A stretch of DNA of 64,000 bases from the NCBI RefSeq assembly GCF_937123735.1, contig NZ_CAKZKL010000007.1:94595-158594 (forward strand), in the 5' to 3' direction. The notes beneath the pieces were generated by a model. That model worked only from the letters and a program-made list of their open reading frames with translations, ran no database searches and was not told where the DNA came from. The DNA is from an uncultured Lentibacter sp. Lineage in GTDB: Bacteria; Pseudomonadota; Alphaproteobacteria; Rhodobacterales; Rhodobacteraceae. The position numbers and the translations under genes are program-made. Positions 8,850 through 17,254 of the stretch are shown here, piece after piece; positions within the stretch are counted from its first letter, which is position 1; each line of letters begins with the position of its first letter.

Positions 8850-10061
8850 ATGTCGCATATTGTCGTTGTCGGAGCCGGGCAGGCCGGGGCCTCGCTTGTG
8901 GCCAAGCTGCGCAATGAAGGCTTTGACGGGCAGATCACGCTCATTGGCGAAGAGACAGCCCCGCCCTACCAGCGCCCGCCGCTCTCCAAGGCCTATCTTC
9001 TGGGCGATATGGAGCTTGAGCGCCTCTATCTGCGCCCGGAAAGTTTTTACGCCGATCAAGACATCACCCTGCGCCTTGGCGCCCATGTTAGCGCGCTTGA
9101 TCCCGCCGCCAAAACCCTCACGGTTCATGGCGAAACCCTGGCCTATGACCAGCTCGCGCTCACCACCGGCTCAACGCCCCGCCGCTTGCCCGCCGCCATC
9201 GGCGGCACGCTCGACGGCGTCTATGTGGTGCGCGGCCTTGCCGATGTCGATGCGATGGAGCCCGAGTTTGCCGAAGGCCGCCATGTGCTCATCATCGGCG
9301 GTGGCTACATTGGCCTTGAGGCCGCCGCCGTGGCCGCCAAAAAGGGGCTTAAGGTCACGCTCGTCGAAATGGCCGAGCGCATCCTGCAACGCGTCGCCTC
9401 GCCCGAAACATCCGACTATTTCCGCGCCCTGCACGAAGCGCATGGCGTTGAACTCCTCGAAGGCACGGGCCTGAGCCGCCTCACCGGCGAAGGCCGCGTC
9501 ACAGGCGCCGAGCTCTCCGATGGCACAACACTTGAGATCGATTTCGCCCTTGTCGGCGTCGGCATCGCCCCCGCCACCGCACTGGCCGAGGCCGCCGGCC
9601 TCACGCTTGACAACGGCATCATGACAGACGCACAGGGGCGCACCTCCAATCCCGCCATCTGGGCCGCAGGCGATTGCGCCTCCTTCCCCTATCGCGGCCA
9701 GCGCATCCGCCTTGAAAGCGTGCCCAACGCGATTGATCAGGCCGAAGTCGTGGCGCAAAATATGCTGGGCAAAGGCATCGACTATGTCGCCAAGCCGTGG
9801 TTCTGGTCCGATCAATACGATGTCAAACTCCAGATCGCGGGCCTCAACACGGGCTATGACAGCGTCGTCACCCGCACGGGCGACAAGGCGGGGGCCGTGT
9901 CCTTCTGGTATTATCAGGGCGAGACCCTGCTCGCTGTTGATGCCGCCAACGATCCGCGCGCCTATATGATCGGCAAGCGCCTCATAGAGGCGGGCAAATC
10001 GCCCGCGCGCGCACTTGTCGCCGACCCTGCAACCGAGCTCAAAGCGCTGATGAGCGCGTGA
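8850..10061 (+). CDS. FAD-dependent NAD(P)H:ferredoxin reductase (rhodocoxin/putidaredoxin reductase type)
   Basis: Passes electrons from NAD(P)H through FAD to a [2Fe-2S] ferredoxin, often for a P450 or Rieske oxygenase. The 403 residues show an FAD-binding VVVGAGQAGASLVAKL, a second Rossmann motif IIGGGYIGLEAAAVAAKKG, the ATG-like TTGSTPRRLP and WAAGDCASFP near the C-terminal FAD site, followed by the reductase C-terminal domain. The ATG at 8850 starts directly on the FAD motif; an upstream in-frame ATG would add an unlikely 19-residue tail. It overlaps rsmD by 4 bases. No ferredoxin or P450 gene is adjacent; the Rieske oxygenase at 19.7 kb lacks its own reductase and could in principle use this one. 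Confidence 0.92.
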   Translation: MSHIVVVGAGQAGASLVAKLRNEGFDGQITLIGEETAPPYQRPPLSKAYLLGDMELERLYLRPESFYADQDITLRLGAHVSALDPAAKTLTVHGETLAYDQLALTTGSTPRRLPAAIGGTLDGVYVVRGLADVDAMEPEFAEGRHVLIIGGGYIGLEAAAVAAKKGLKVTLVEMAERILQRVASPETSDYFRALHEAHGVELLEGTGLSRLTGEGRVTGAELSDGTTLEIDFALVGVGIAPATALAEAAGLTLDNGIMTDAQGRTSNPAIWAAGDCASFPYRGQRIRLESVPNAIDQAEVVAQNMLGKGIDYVAKPWFWSDQYDVKLQIAGLNTGYDSVVTRTGDKAGAVSFWYYQGETLLAVDAANDPRAYMIGKRLIEAGKSPARALVADPATELKALMSA

Positions 10062-10609
10062 GGATCATCGCGGGGCGACATCGCGGGCTGGCGCTCGCCA
10101 CAGTGGGCAAGGGCGACAGCGCCGCGCATCTGCGCCCCACCTCTGATCGTGTGCGCGAAAGCCTGTTCAACATCCTCGCCCATCACGGCCAGCCCCAAGG
10201 CGCGCGCGTGCTCGATCTGTTCGCAGGCACAGGCGCGCTCGGCCTTGAGGCGCTCTCGCGCGGCGCGACCCATGTGAGCTATGTCGAAAACGGCCGCACT
10301 GGCCAAAAGCTTATCCGTGAAAACCTCGCCAAAGCCCGCCGCACACAAGACGCCACCCTGCTCACCGCCGATGCCACAAGCCTGCCGCCCGCGCCCCTGC
10401 CCTGCACGCTGGTGTTTCTCGATCCGCCCTATGGAAAATCGCTGGGCGAACAGGCCCTCACCTCCGCCCGCGCGCAAGGCTGGCTGGCGCCAAATGCGCT
10501 CATCGTCTGGGAAGAAAGCGCGCCCATGCTGCCGCCTTCGGGCTTCACGCTGCAAGACCAGCGCAAATACGGCAGCACAGTCATCACGCTTCTGCGGCTT
10601 GCGCCTTAA
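10058..10609 (+). CDS. rsmD: 16S rRNA (guanine966-N2)-methyltransferase
   Basis: Methylates G966 of 16S rRNA during 30S assembly. The 183-residue protein has the RsmD hallmarks RIIAGRHRG at the N-terminus, RPTSDRVRESLFNIL, the SAM motif DLFAGTGALGLEALSRGA and the catalytic FLDPPYGK. The start is GTG at 10058, overlapping the upstream stop as GTGA. Its stop codon overlaps the stop of the convergent map gene. Confidence 0.94.
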   Translation: MRIIAGRHRGLALATVGKGDSAAHLRPTSDRVRESLFNILAHHGQPQGARVLDLFAGTGALGLEALSRGATHVSYVENGRTGQKLIRENLAKARRTQDATLLTADATSLPPAPLPCTLVFLDPPYGKSLGEQALTSARAQGWLAPNALIVWEESAPMLPPSGFTLQDQRKYGSTVITLLRLAP

Positions 10610-11415
10610 TAGGTCGGGTGAAACTTGCCCGCAGGCGAGAGCGTGAATATCTCGCAGCCCGTGGCCGTCACCCCGATAGAGTGCTCAAACTGCGCGCTGA
10701 GAGACTTGTCGCGCGTCACAGCCGTCCAGTCATCCGCCAAAACCTTGGTCTCCGGCCGCCCGAGGTTCACCATCGGCTCAATGGTGAAAAACATCCCCTC
10801 TTCCAGAACCGGCCCCGTGCCCTCGCGGCCATAATGCAGCACATTGGGCGGCGCATGAAACACCGTGCCCAGCCCGTGGCCGCAAAAATCTCGCACCACG
10901 CTCATCCGGTGGCCTTCCACAAAGCTCTGGATCGCATGGCCGATGTCGCCAAAGGTATTGCCCGGCTTCACCGCCGCAATCCCCTTGAACAGCGCCTCAT
11001 GGGTCACCTCGATAAGCCGCTCCGCCTTGCGCCCCAGCTTTCCGGCCACAAACATGCGCGAGGTGTCGCCAAACCAGCCATCCACAATCACCGTCACATC
11101 AATGTTGAGAATGTCGCCGTCCTTGAGCTTCTTGTCTGAAGGAATGCCGTGGCAAACCACATGGTTGATCGAAATACAGCTCGCGTGTTGATACCCGCGA
11201 TAGCCGATCGTGGCCGAAGTGGCCCCCGCCGCGTTGACCATCGCCTCGATGATCCGGTCAATCTCACCTGTGCTCTGGCCGACAAAAACATGCTCGGCAA
11301 TCCGGTCCAGAATATCCGCCGCCAAATGCCCCGCCTTGCGCATCCCGGCAAAATCCGCCTCGTTGTGCAGGCGAATGCCGTCTCTGGTCACCGGTCCTTT
11401 ATATGCATCAACCAC
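10606..11415 (-). CDS. map: Methionine aminopeptidase, type I
   Basis: Removes the initiator methionine from nascent proteins; essential metalloenzyme. Of 269 residues, the metal ligands lie in NIDVTVIVDGWFGDTSRMF (two Asp), CGHGLGTVFH (His), FFTIEPMVN (Glu) and AQFEHSIGVT (Glu). The HASCISINHVVCHGIP segment of type Ia enzymes is present. It is monocistronic or follows sfsA after a 207-base gap that holds no gene and only weak traces of the intergenic repeat (around 11515-11545). Confidence 0.96.
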   Translation of the reverse strand: MVDAYKGPVTRDGIRLHNEADFAGMRKAGHLAADILDRIAEHVFVGQSTGEIDRIIEAMVNAAGATSATIGYRGYQHASCISINHVVCHGIPSDKKLKDGDILNIDVTVIVDGWFGDTSRMFVAGKLGRKAERLIEVTHEALFKGIAAVKPGNTFGDIGHAIQSFVEGHRMSVVRDFCGHGLGTVFHAPPNVLHYGREGTGPVLEEGMFFTIEPMVNLGRPETKVLADDWTAVTRDKSLSAQFEHSIGVTATGCEIFTLSPAGKFHPTY

Positions 11416-11622
11416 GGGGCTGCCTCATCTCTGTCCAATCAATTGACCCTGTTTAATTCGGATCGCAGCCAAGGGCCACCCCGTCCTTTAGTTGCGCGGC
11501 CCCATCCTCTTCTTCTGGTCAAAAATACCTCAAGCGCTGCCTTTCAACAGGCACGACAGCCGCGGTGCACGTCGCCTCTCGACACACCGCAATAAGAGCG
11601 GCGCGGCAGCGCCTCCGCTGGG

Positions 11623-12321
11623 TCAGAGCCGCAGGGGCAAAGGCTTGCCAAGGCCGATCTCTTCGGGGCTGATGATACAATCATAGGCCATCACCTCAAC
11701 ACCTGCCGCCATCGCCGCACGCAGGCCCGCCGCATAGGCAGGGTCAATGTCGCCCGCCACGCCCACCGCCTCGGCATCCGTGCGCTGCACGAGGAAAAAC
11801 AGAACCGCCCTGTGCCCCTGGGCCACCATGGCGGCGAGCTCGTTCAAGTGTTTCAAACCGCGTGCCGTGACAGAATCCGGAAATTCCGCCAGCCCCGCTT
11901 GGCGCATCAGCGTGACAGATTTCACCTCAAGATAGATATCCCGCGCCCCGCCTTGCAGCAAAAAGTCCACACGGCTCTTCTCGCCATAGCGCACTTCCGC
12001 ACGCAGCTGTGCATAGTCCAGCCCGCCAATCTCGCCCGCCTTAAGCGCAGCTTTGAGCGCGCGGTTGGGCACAGCGGTGTCCACGCCTATAAAATGCCCC
12101 GCCCCCTGCTCCACCAGCCGCCAGCCGTATTTCAGCTTCTTCTTGGGGTCGTCATTGGGTTCCACCCAGATCCGCATCCCCGCCTCCGCCAGCCCCATCA
12201 TCGAGCCGGGGTTGGCGCAATGCGCCACCGCCTCGCGCCCGTCCTCAAGGCGGATGTCGGCCAGAAAGCGTTTGTAGCGGCGCAAGAGTGTCGCAGGCTG
12301 AAGTGGGGTTTGAAAGCGCAT
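11623..12321 (-). CDS. sfsA: SfsA family DNA/RNA nuclease
   Basis: SfsA was first linked to maltose metabolism in E. coli and is now described as a sugar fermentation stimulation protein with nuclease-like PD-(D/E)XK features. The 232-residue protein starts MRFQTPLQPATLLRRYKRFLAD and includes CANPGSMMGLAEAGMRIWVE, the nuclease-like VDFLLQGGARDIYLEVKSVTL and a C-terminal YDCIISPEEI. It is divergent from the CinA-like gene across 45 bases. The family call is secure, the cellular role is not. Confidence 0.92.
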   Translation of the reverse strand: MRFQTPLQPATLLRRYKRFLADIRLEDGREAVAHCANPGSMMGLAEAGMRIWVEPNDDPKKKLKYGWRLVEQGAGHFIGVDTAVPNRALKAALKAGEIGGLDYAQLRAEVRYGEKSRVDFLLQGGARDIYLEVKSVTLMRQAGLAEFPDSVTARGLKHLNELAAMVAQGHRAVLFFLVQRTDAEAVGVAGDIDPAYAAGLRAAMAAGVEVMAYDCIISPEEIGLGKPLPLRL

Positions 12322-12366
12322 GGGTTACGGCCTATACCCAAGCCAACCCAGCTTCAAGGAAGACCC

Positions 12367-13098
12367 ATGCCAAACCCAACAGCCGCAATGCTCGTCATCG
12401 GTGACGAAATCCTCTCAGGCCGCACCCGCGACGCCAATATGCACCACCTCGCAGGCGAGCTCACCAAAGCGGGGATCGACCTGAAGGAAGTCCGCGTCGT
12501 CTCCGATGATGCCGCCGCCATTGTCGCTGCCGTGCAGGCACTTTCCGCAAGCTATGACAGCGTCTTCACATCCGGCGGCATCGGCCCGACCCATGATGAC
12601 ATCACCGCCGATTGTATCGCCGAGGCTTTCGGCGCGCATATTGACGTGCGCGACGATGCCCGCGCGCTTCTGGCGGCCTTTTACGCCGAGACAGGCCGCG
12701 AGTTCAACGCTGCGCGCATGCGCATGGCGCGCATCCCCGATGGCGCCACGCTGATTGACAACCCTGTCTCCATCGCGCCGGGGTTCACACTTGGCAATGT
12801 GCATGTGATGGCCGGTGTGCCATCGGTTTTCAAGGCCATGCTCGCATCGGTGCTGCCCAAGCTCACAGGCGGCGCACCACTTCTGAGCCAGAGCCTGCGC
12901 ATCAACCGCGGCGAAGGCGATATCGCAGGCCCCTTGGCCGAGCTTGCGGCGCGCTACCCCGCGCTGTCCATCGGCTCCTACCCGTTTCAGGAAAATGGCG
13001 TCTACGGTGCCAATATCGTGATGCGCAGCGCCGATGGTCCACTGCTCGACAAAGCCATGTGCGAACTTGCGGAGATCTTCCCCGATGACGCTGCCTGA
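12367..13098 (+). CDS. CinA-like competence/damage-inducible protein A, molybdopterin-binding domain only
   Basis: A stand-alone MoaB/MogA-fold domain (243 residues). Motifs are AAMLVIGDEILSGRTRDANMHHLAGELTKAG and the binding signature FTSGGIGPTHDDITADCIAEAF. It lacks the C-terminal amidohydrolase domain (PncC) of full-length CinA. The ATG at 12367 follows directly after GGAAGACCC and begins at the conserved domain; a much longer open frame upstream is antisense to sfsA. It overlaps the next gene by 14 bases. The domain may act on ADP-ribose or NMN-type substrates as in CinA, but this is uncertain. Confidence 0.87.
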   Translation: MPNPTAAMLVIGDEILSGRTRDANMHHLAGELTKAGIDLKEVRVVSDDAAAIVAAVQALSASYDSVFTSGGIGPTHDDITADCIAEAFGAHIDVRDDARALLAAFYAETGREFNAARMRMARIPDGATLIDNPVSIAPGFTLGNVHVMAGVPSVFKAMLASVLPKLTGGAPLLSQSLRINRGEGDIAGPLAELAARYPALSIGSYPFQENGVYGANIVMRSADGPLLDKAMCELAEIFPDDAA

Positions 13099-13816
13099 TA
13101 TCCACACCCTCTATGAGGTGCTCGACAACACATGGCCCGCCTTGCGCAGCTTTGAAACCGGTCCCTGGCGCATCCGAGAAGGCGCTGGCGGTGGCCAGAG
13201 GGTGAGCGCCACAACCGCGCGTCAGCCCGCCCGGGCTGACGCGCTGGCGCTGGCCGAAGCGGCCATGGAGGCGCTCGGCCAGCCCAAGCTCTTCATGATC
13301 CGCGAAGGCGACGAGGCGCTCGATGCGCTGCTTGCGGCGGCGGGTTATGTGGTGCACGACCCGGTCACAGCCTATGTCGCCCCGGTCTCGCTCTTTGAAG
13401 GCAAACACCCTCCACGCGTCTGCGCGCTTCTCGCCTGGGAGCCGCTGGCCATCATGCGCGACATCTGGGCCAAAGGCGGTATTGATGCCGGGCGCATCGC
13501 GGTGATGCACCGCGCAAAAGGCCCCAAGACAGGCCTCATCGGGCGGCTCAACGATCACCCCGCTGCCGCCGCCTTCTGCGCCATTCACAAAGGCGTCGCC
13601 ATGGTCCACGCGCTCGAAGTGCTGCCCCACCAGCGCCAGCAGAACATGGGCAAATACGCCATGTATGAGCTGGCCCATTGGGCCGCGCGCAACGGGGCCA
13701 GCCACATCTCGCTGGTGGTGACACAGGCCAATGCGGCCGGCAATGCGCTCTATACTTCCCTCGGCATGACATCTGTGGGACAGTATCACTACCGCCTCAA
13801 GAAAGAAGGTTCCTAA
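13085..13816 (+). CDS. GNAT family N-acetyltransferase
   Basis: Acetyl-CoA-dependent acetyltransferase of unknown acceptor, 243 residues. The GNAT fold is visible in the C-terminal half: HALEVLPHQRQQNMGKYAMYELAHWA (the R/Q-x-x-G-x-G/A acetyl-CoA loop) followed by ISLVVTQANAAGNALYTSLGM. The ATG at 13085 lies inside the end of the CinA-like gene, giving a 14-base overlap. One base separates it from the AhpD-like gene. Nothing in the context shows the substrate. Confidence 0.86.
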   Translation: MTLPDIHTLYEVLDNTWPALRSFETGPWRIREGAGGGQRVSATTARQPARADALALAEAAMEALGQPKLFMIREGDEALDALLAAAGYVVHDPVTAYVAPVSLFEGKHPPRVCALLAWEPLAIMRDIWAKGGIDAGRIAVMHRAKGPKTGLIGRLNDHPAAAAFCAIHKGVAMVHALEVLPHQRQQNMGKYAMYELAHWAARNGASHISLVVTQANAAGNALYTSLGMTSVGQYHYRLKKEGS

Positions 13817-13817
13817 G

Positions 13818-14387
13818 ATGCCCCGAAAGCAGCCCACGGCGCTCGACCTGCCCATGGTCGATCCGCTTCCCGACGCCACGCAAAAGTATTTTGACATCTG
13901 TCAGGACAAGCTCGGCCTCGTGCCAAATGTGCTGCAAGCCTATGCTTTCGACATCGACAAGCTCAACGCCTTCACGGCGCTCTACAATGACCTGATGCTG
14001 GCCCAAAGCGGCCTCAGCAAGCTTGAACGCGAGATGATCGCGGTGGCCGTGTCCTCCATCAACAAGTGCTTTTACTGCCTCACAGCCCACGGCCAGGCCG
14101 TGCGCCAGCTCTCGGGCGACCCTGTGCTGGGCGAAATGATGGTGATGAACTGGCGCGCCGCCGATCTCGATGCGCGCCAGAGCGCCATGCTCGCCTTTGC
14201 AGAGAAGGTCACGCTGGCCAGCTATACGATCGTGGAGGCCGACCGCGAGGCCCTGCGCGCTGTCGGCTTTTCTGACCGCGACATCTGGGACATCGCCAAT
14301 GTCGCCGGCTTTTACAACATGACAAACCGGGTGGCCTCCGCCACAGATATGCGCCCCAATGACGAGTATCACGCACAGTCGCGTTAA
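13818..14387 (+). CDS. AhpD-core peroxidase-related protein (carboxymuconolactone decarboxylase family)
   Basis: Small thiol antioxidant-type protein. The 189 residues contain the redox motif CFYC-x(3)-H (NKCFYCLTAHGQAVRQL) preceded by EREMIAVAVSSIN, the core shared by AhpD and peroxidase-related proteins of the YciW/Atu0492 type. Its C-terminal end overlaps the start of the OmpA-like gene by 29 bases. It probably belongs to the same transcript as the upstream CinA-like and GNAT genes. Confidence 0.88.
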   Translation: MPRKQPTALDLPMVDPLPDATQKYFDICQDKLGLVPNVLQAYAFDIDKLNAFTALYNDLMLAQSGLSKLEREMIAVAVSSINKCFYCLTAHGQAVRQLSGDPVLGEMMVMNWRAADLDARQSAMLAFAEKVTLASYTIVEADREALRAVGFSDRDIWDIANVAGFYNMTNRVASATDMRPNDEYHAQSR

Positions 14388-15405
14388 ATCCGGCATCACC
14401 GCTCTGGTGTTGTCCTGCCTTGCCGCCGGCCCGCTTCGGGCCGAGGCGCTTGCGCTGCCATCCAACGCCAACCTCACCTTTGAACAGGTGAAAAACCAGG
14501 GCAGCTACGCCGCGCCCGTCGCGCCCTATTCCGGCGGGCTGCTGCCGGTGTCTGACGTGACAGGCCGCGTCACCAAACAAGCCTACCGCATCCCGCAACA
14601 GGGCGTCACACCGCAACAGATCCTGACCCCTCTGGAAGAAAGCCTCGCTGGCGCGGGCTTTGAAATCCTCTTCAAATGCCAAGACAGGCTGTGCGGCGGG
14701 TTTGATTTTCGCTTTGCCACCGATGTGGTGGCCGCGCCCGACATGTTTGTTGATCTGTTTGACTACATCTTTCTCACAGCCCGGCGGGCCCCGCCTCCCG
14801 CCAGCGCCCCCAAGGGTGCCAGCGCAGAAGGCCCTGCGCAGGAAACAGCCGAATTTGTCACCCTTCTCGCCAGCCGGGATGCATCGGCGGGCTATGTGCA
14901 AATCGTGCAGGTTCTGCCCGACGGGGCAGAACCGCTGCAAACCGCTGCCAGCGCCCCGCTCCTGGCCAGCCCTGAAAGCGCTTTTGGCCCACCACAGGCC
15001 GCGCTGAGCGGCGAAGGCCTCAGCGCAGCCCGCTTTGAGAGTGCGTTGGAAAGCCGTGGCCATCTGGTCCTGGGCGATCTCACGTTTGAAACCGGTGCCG
15101 CCCAGCTTGGCGCGGGCCCCTTTGAAAGCCTCGCCACGCTCGCCGGTTTCCTGCTGGCAGATGACAACCGCCGGGTTGTCCTTGTCGGTCACACAGATGC
15201 CACCGGCGCGCTCGAAGGCAATATTGCCCTCTCCAAACGGCGCGCGGGGGCTGTCATGGAGCGGCTGGCTGCCGCCTATGGCGTCCCGCCGGCACAGATG
15301 CAAGCCGAGGGCATGGGCTATCTCTCCCCCGTCACCAGCAATCTCACCGACGCAGGCCGCGAGGCCAACCGGCGGGTGGAAGTGATCCTGCTCAACACCG
15401 ATTAG
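14359..15405 (+). CDS. OmpA-family protein
   Basis: Envelope protein of 348 residues with a signal peptide (about 1-28, ITALVLSCLAAGPLRAEA) and a C-terminal OmpA peptidoglycan-binding domain (about 225-345). The OmpA motifs are LTFETGAAQLG, VVLVGHTDATGALEGNIALSKRRA and TDAGREANRRVEVIL, which carry the Asp and Arg that bind diaminopimelate. The N-terminal half (about 30-210) is not a beta-barrel and resembles nothing known to me; it has two Cys in KCQDRLCGG. The start lies inside the preceding gene. It ends a run of co-directional genes. Confidence 0.87.
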   Translation: MTSITHSRVKSGITALVLSCLAAGPLRAEALALPSNANLTFEQVKNQGSYAAPVAPYSGGLLPVSDVTGRVTKQAYRIPQQGVTPQQILTPLEESLAGAGFEILFKCQDRLCGGFDFRFATDVVAAPDMFVDLFDYIFLTARRAPPPASAPKGASAEGPAQETAEFVTLLASRDASAGYVQIVQVLPDGAEPLQTAASAPLLASPESAFGPPQAALSGEGLSAARFESALESRGHLVLGDLTFETGAAQLGAGPFESLATLAGFLLADDNRRVVLVGHTDATGALEGNIALSKRRAGAVMERLAAAYGVPPAQMQAEGMGYLSPVTSNLTDAGREANRRVEVILLNTD

Positions 15406-15507
15406 GCCACCCCGGGGTGCCACAGGGTGCCCGACGGAGCCATAAGGAGCCACAGGCTTTGACGCGCGTCCGAGAGGGCCGGCCAAAGACTTGACGGGCG
15501 GGCTGCG

Positions 15508-15525
15508 AACAGGCATCTGCCTGTT
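15508..15525 (+). promoter_or_regulatory. Perfect 8-bp stem-loop abutting the DUF952 start codon
   Basis: AACAGGCA, a 2-base TC loop and TGCCTGTT form a perfect inverted repeat ending one base before the ATG at 15526. No Shine-Dalgarno sequence is visible before this start, so a folded leader would mask initiation. It could equally be a DNA operator for a dimeric regulator. Confidence 0.4.
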
Positions 15526-15870
15526 ATGCTAGTCCTCAAGATATTCCGCGCCGCCGAATGGGCGGCCCTGCAAGCCCAAGGCGAGAGTCAGGGCGCGCCC
15601 GTCGATATAGCCGATGGCTATGTGCATTTCTCCACCCCCGAACAGGCGCAGGAAACCGCCGCCAAGCATTTTGCGGGCGTCGAGGGCCTCGTGCTTCTGG
15701 CGGTCAACGCCGCAACGCTGGGCGATGATCTCAAATGGGAGGTCTCCCGCGGCGGGGCGCTCTTCCCGCATCTTTACCGCAACATCCGCCTGTCTGATGT
15801 CACCGCAAGCTACCCCTTGCCGCTGGTGGACGGCGTGCATGTCTTCCCCGCAGAGGTGCTGGCCCAATGA
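15526..15870 (+). CDS. DUF952 domain protein
   Basis: A 114-residue protein with the DUF952 pattern: [13 protein letters not shown] at the start, [20 protein letters not shown] in the middle and [14 protein letters not shown] towards the end. Its fold resembles ADP-ribosyltransferases, but no function is established. It overlaps pyrD by 4 bases, a pairing that suggests co-expression. The start is fixed by the family pattern despite the absence of a visible ribosome-binding site. Confidence 0.88.
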   Translation: MLVLKIFRAAEWAALQAQGESQGAPVDIADGYVHFSTPEQAQETAAKHFAGVEGLVLLAVNAATLGDDLKWEVSRGGALFPHLYRNIRLSDVTASYPLPLVDGVHVFPAEVLAQ

Positions 15871-16925
15871 AGACGCTCGAACGCCTCGCCCTAAAAGCCA
15901 TGCACAAGCTTGACCCTGAGCGCGCGCACGGGCTTGCCATCTCTGCGCTCAAAATGGGCCTCGTGCCGCTCGCAGGCCCCGTCACCTCGCCGCGCCTTGC
16001 CACAACCCTTGCGGGGCTTTCGCTGCCCAACCCCGTCGGCCTCGCCGCAGGCTTTGACAAAAACGCCGACGTGCTCGCGCCGCTTTCGCGCGCGGGGTTC
16101 GGCTTTGTCGAGGTCGGGGCCATCACACCGCGCGCGCAGCCTGGCAACCCCAAGCCGCGCCTCTTCCGCCTCATGGAAGACCGCGCCGCGATCAACCGCT
16201 TCGGCTTTAACAACCGTGGCATGGAAGAGGCCAACACGCGCCTCGCGCAGCGCCCGCAAGAGGCTGTCATCGGCCTCAATCTCGGGGCCAACAAAGACAG
16301 CGAGAACCGCGCCGAAGATTTCGCCCGCGTCCTCAGCTACTGCGGCGCGCATCTTGATTTTGCCACCGTCAATGTCTCCTCGCCCAACACGGAAAAGCTG
16401 CGCGACCTTCAGGGGGCCGAGGCGCTCACAGCCCTGCTCGCAGGCGTGATGGAGGCCAACAGCTGGCTAAAAAAGCCGCTGCCTGTGTTTCTCAAAGTTG
16501 CGCCCGACCTCACCGATACGGAGATCAGCGAAATCGCCGATGTGGCGCTGGCGCAGGGCCTTGCCGGCATCATCGCCACCAACACGACCCTCAGCCGCGA
16601 AGGCCTCGCCAGCGCACACCGCGATCAGGCGGGCGGCCTTTCCGGCGCACCGCTGTTCACGCGCTCCACGCAGGTCTTGGCCAAGCTCTCCAAAGCCACT
16701 GAGGGCAAGCTGCCGCTCATCGGCGTGGGCGGCATCGCCACCGCCGCGCAGGCGTTTGAGAAAATTCGCGCAGGGGCCAGCGCCGTGCAGCTTTACACAG
16801 CGCTTGTCTATCACGGCCTCGGGCTGGCCGCCGAAATCGCCCGCGGGCTTGATACGCTCCTGGAAGAACACGGCTTTGCCACGGTCGCCGAGGCCACAGG
16901 CACAGGGAGAGACGCATGGCTCTGA
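15867..16925 (+). CDS. pyrD: Dihydroorotate dehydrogenase (quinone), class 2
   Basis: Oxidises dihydroorotate to orotate with quinone as acceptor; fourth step of pyrimidine synthesis, at the inner membrane. The 352 residues include the N-terminal membrane-associating helix, [65 protein letters not shown] (class 2 catalytic Ser) and [31 protein letters not shown] for FMN phosphate binding. It overlaps both neighbours (4 and 10 bases). Confidence 0.96.
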   Translation: MKTLERLALKAMHKLDPERAHGLAISALKMGLVPLAGPVTSPRLATTLAGLSLPNPVGLAAGFDKNADVLAPLSRAGFGFVEVGAITPRAQPGNPKPRLFRLMEDRAAINRFGFNNRGMEEANTRLAQRPQEAVIGLNLGANKDSENRAEDFARVLSYCGAHLDFATVNVSSPNTEKLRDLQGAEALTALLAGVMEANSWLKKPLPVFLKVAPDLTDTEISEIADVALAQGLAGIIATNTTLSREGLASAHRDQAGGLSGAPLFTRSTQVLAKLSKATEGKLPLIGVGGIATAAQAFEKIRAGASAVQLYTALVYHGLGLAAEIARGLDTLLEEHGFATVAEATGTGRDAWL

Positions 16926-17254
16926 TCATCTGGCACAACCCGCGCTGCTCCAAATCACGCCAGACACTGGCGTTGATCGCGGCGCATGACCCGCAAATCC
17001 GCCTCTACCTGACAGATGCGCCCAGCGAGGCCGAGCTGCGCGCCGCCGCCGCTGCGCTCGGTGTGAGCGCCATCGAGATGATGCGCACCGGCGAGGCCGA
17101 ATTTAAAGCCGAGAGCCTGAGCAAAGACAGCCCCGAAGAGGCGCTCTTTGCCGCCATGGCCCGCGTGCCCAAGCTCATCGAGCGGCCCATTGTATTCGCA
17201 GGGGATAAAGCCGCCATAGGCCGCCCGCCCGAAGCCGTGCTCAGCCTACTCTAG
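16916..17254 (+). CDS. ArsC-family (arsenate reductase-like) protein
   Basis: Thioredoxin-fold protein of 112 residues with the ArsC catalytic loop [13 protein letters not shown] containing the single reactive Cys, and the later segment [19 protein letters not shown] containing the Arg that assists it. Sequence alone does not separate a true glutaredoxin-linked arsenate reductase from the YffB/Spx-like relatives. No ars operon genes are nearby, which favours a general redox role. Its 3' end overlaps the convergent MATE gene by 14 bases. Confidence 0.85.
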   Translation: MALIIWHNPRCSKSRQTLALIAAHDPQIRLYLTDAPSEAELRAAAAALGVSAIEMMRTGEAEFKAESLSKDSPEEALFAAMARVPKLIERPIVFAGDKAAIGRPPEAVLSLL

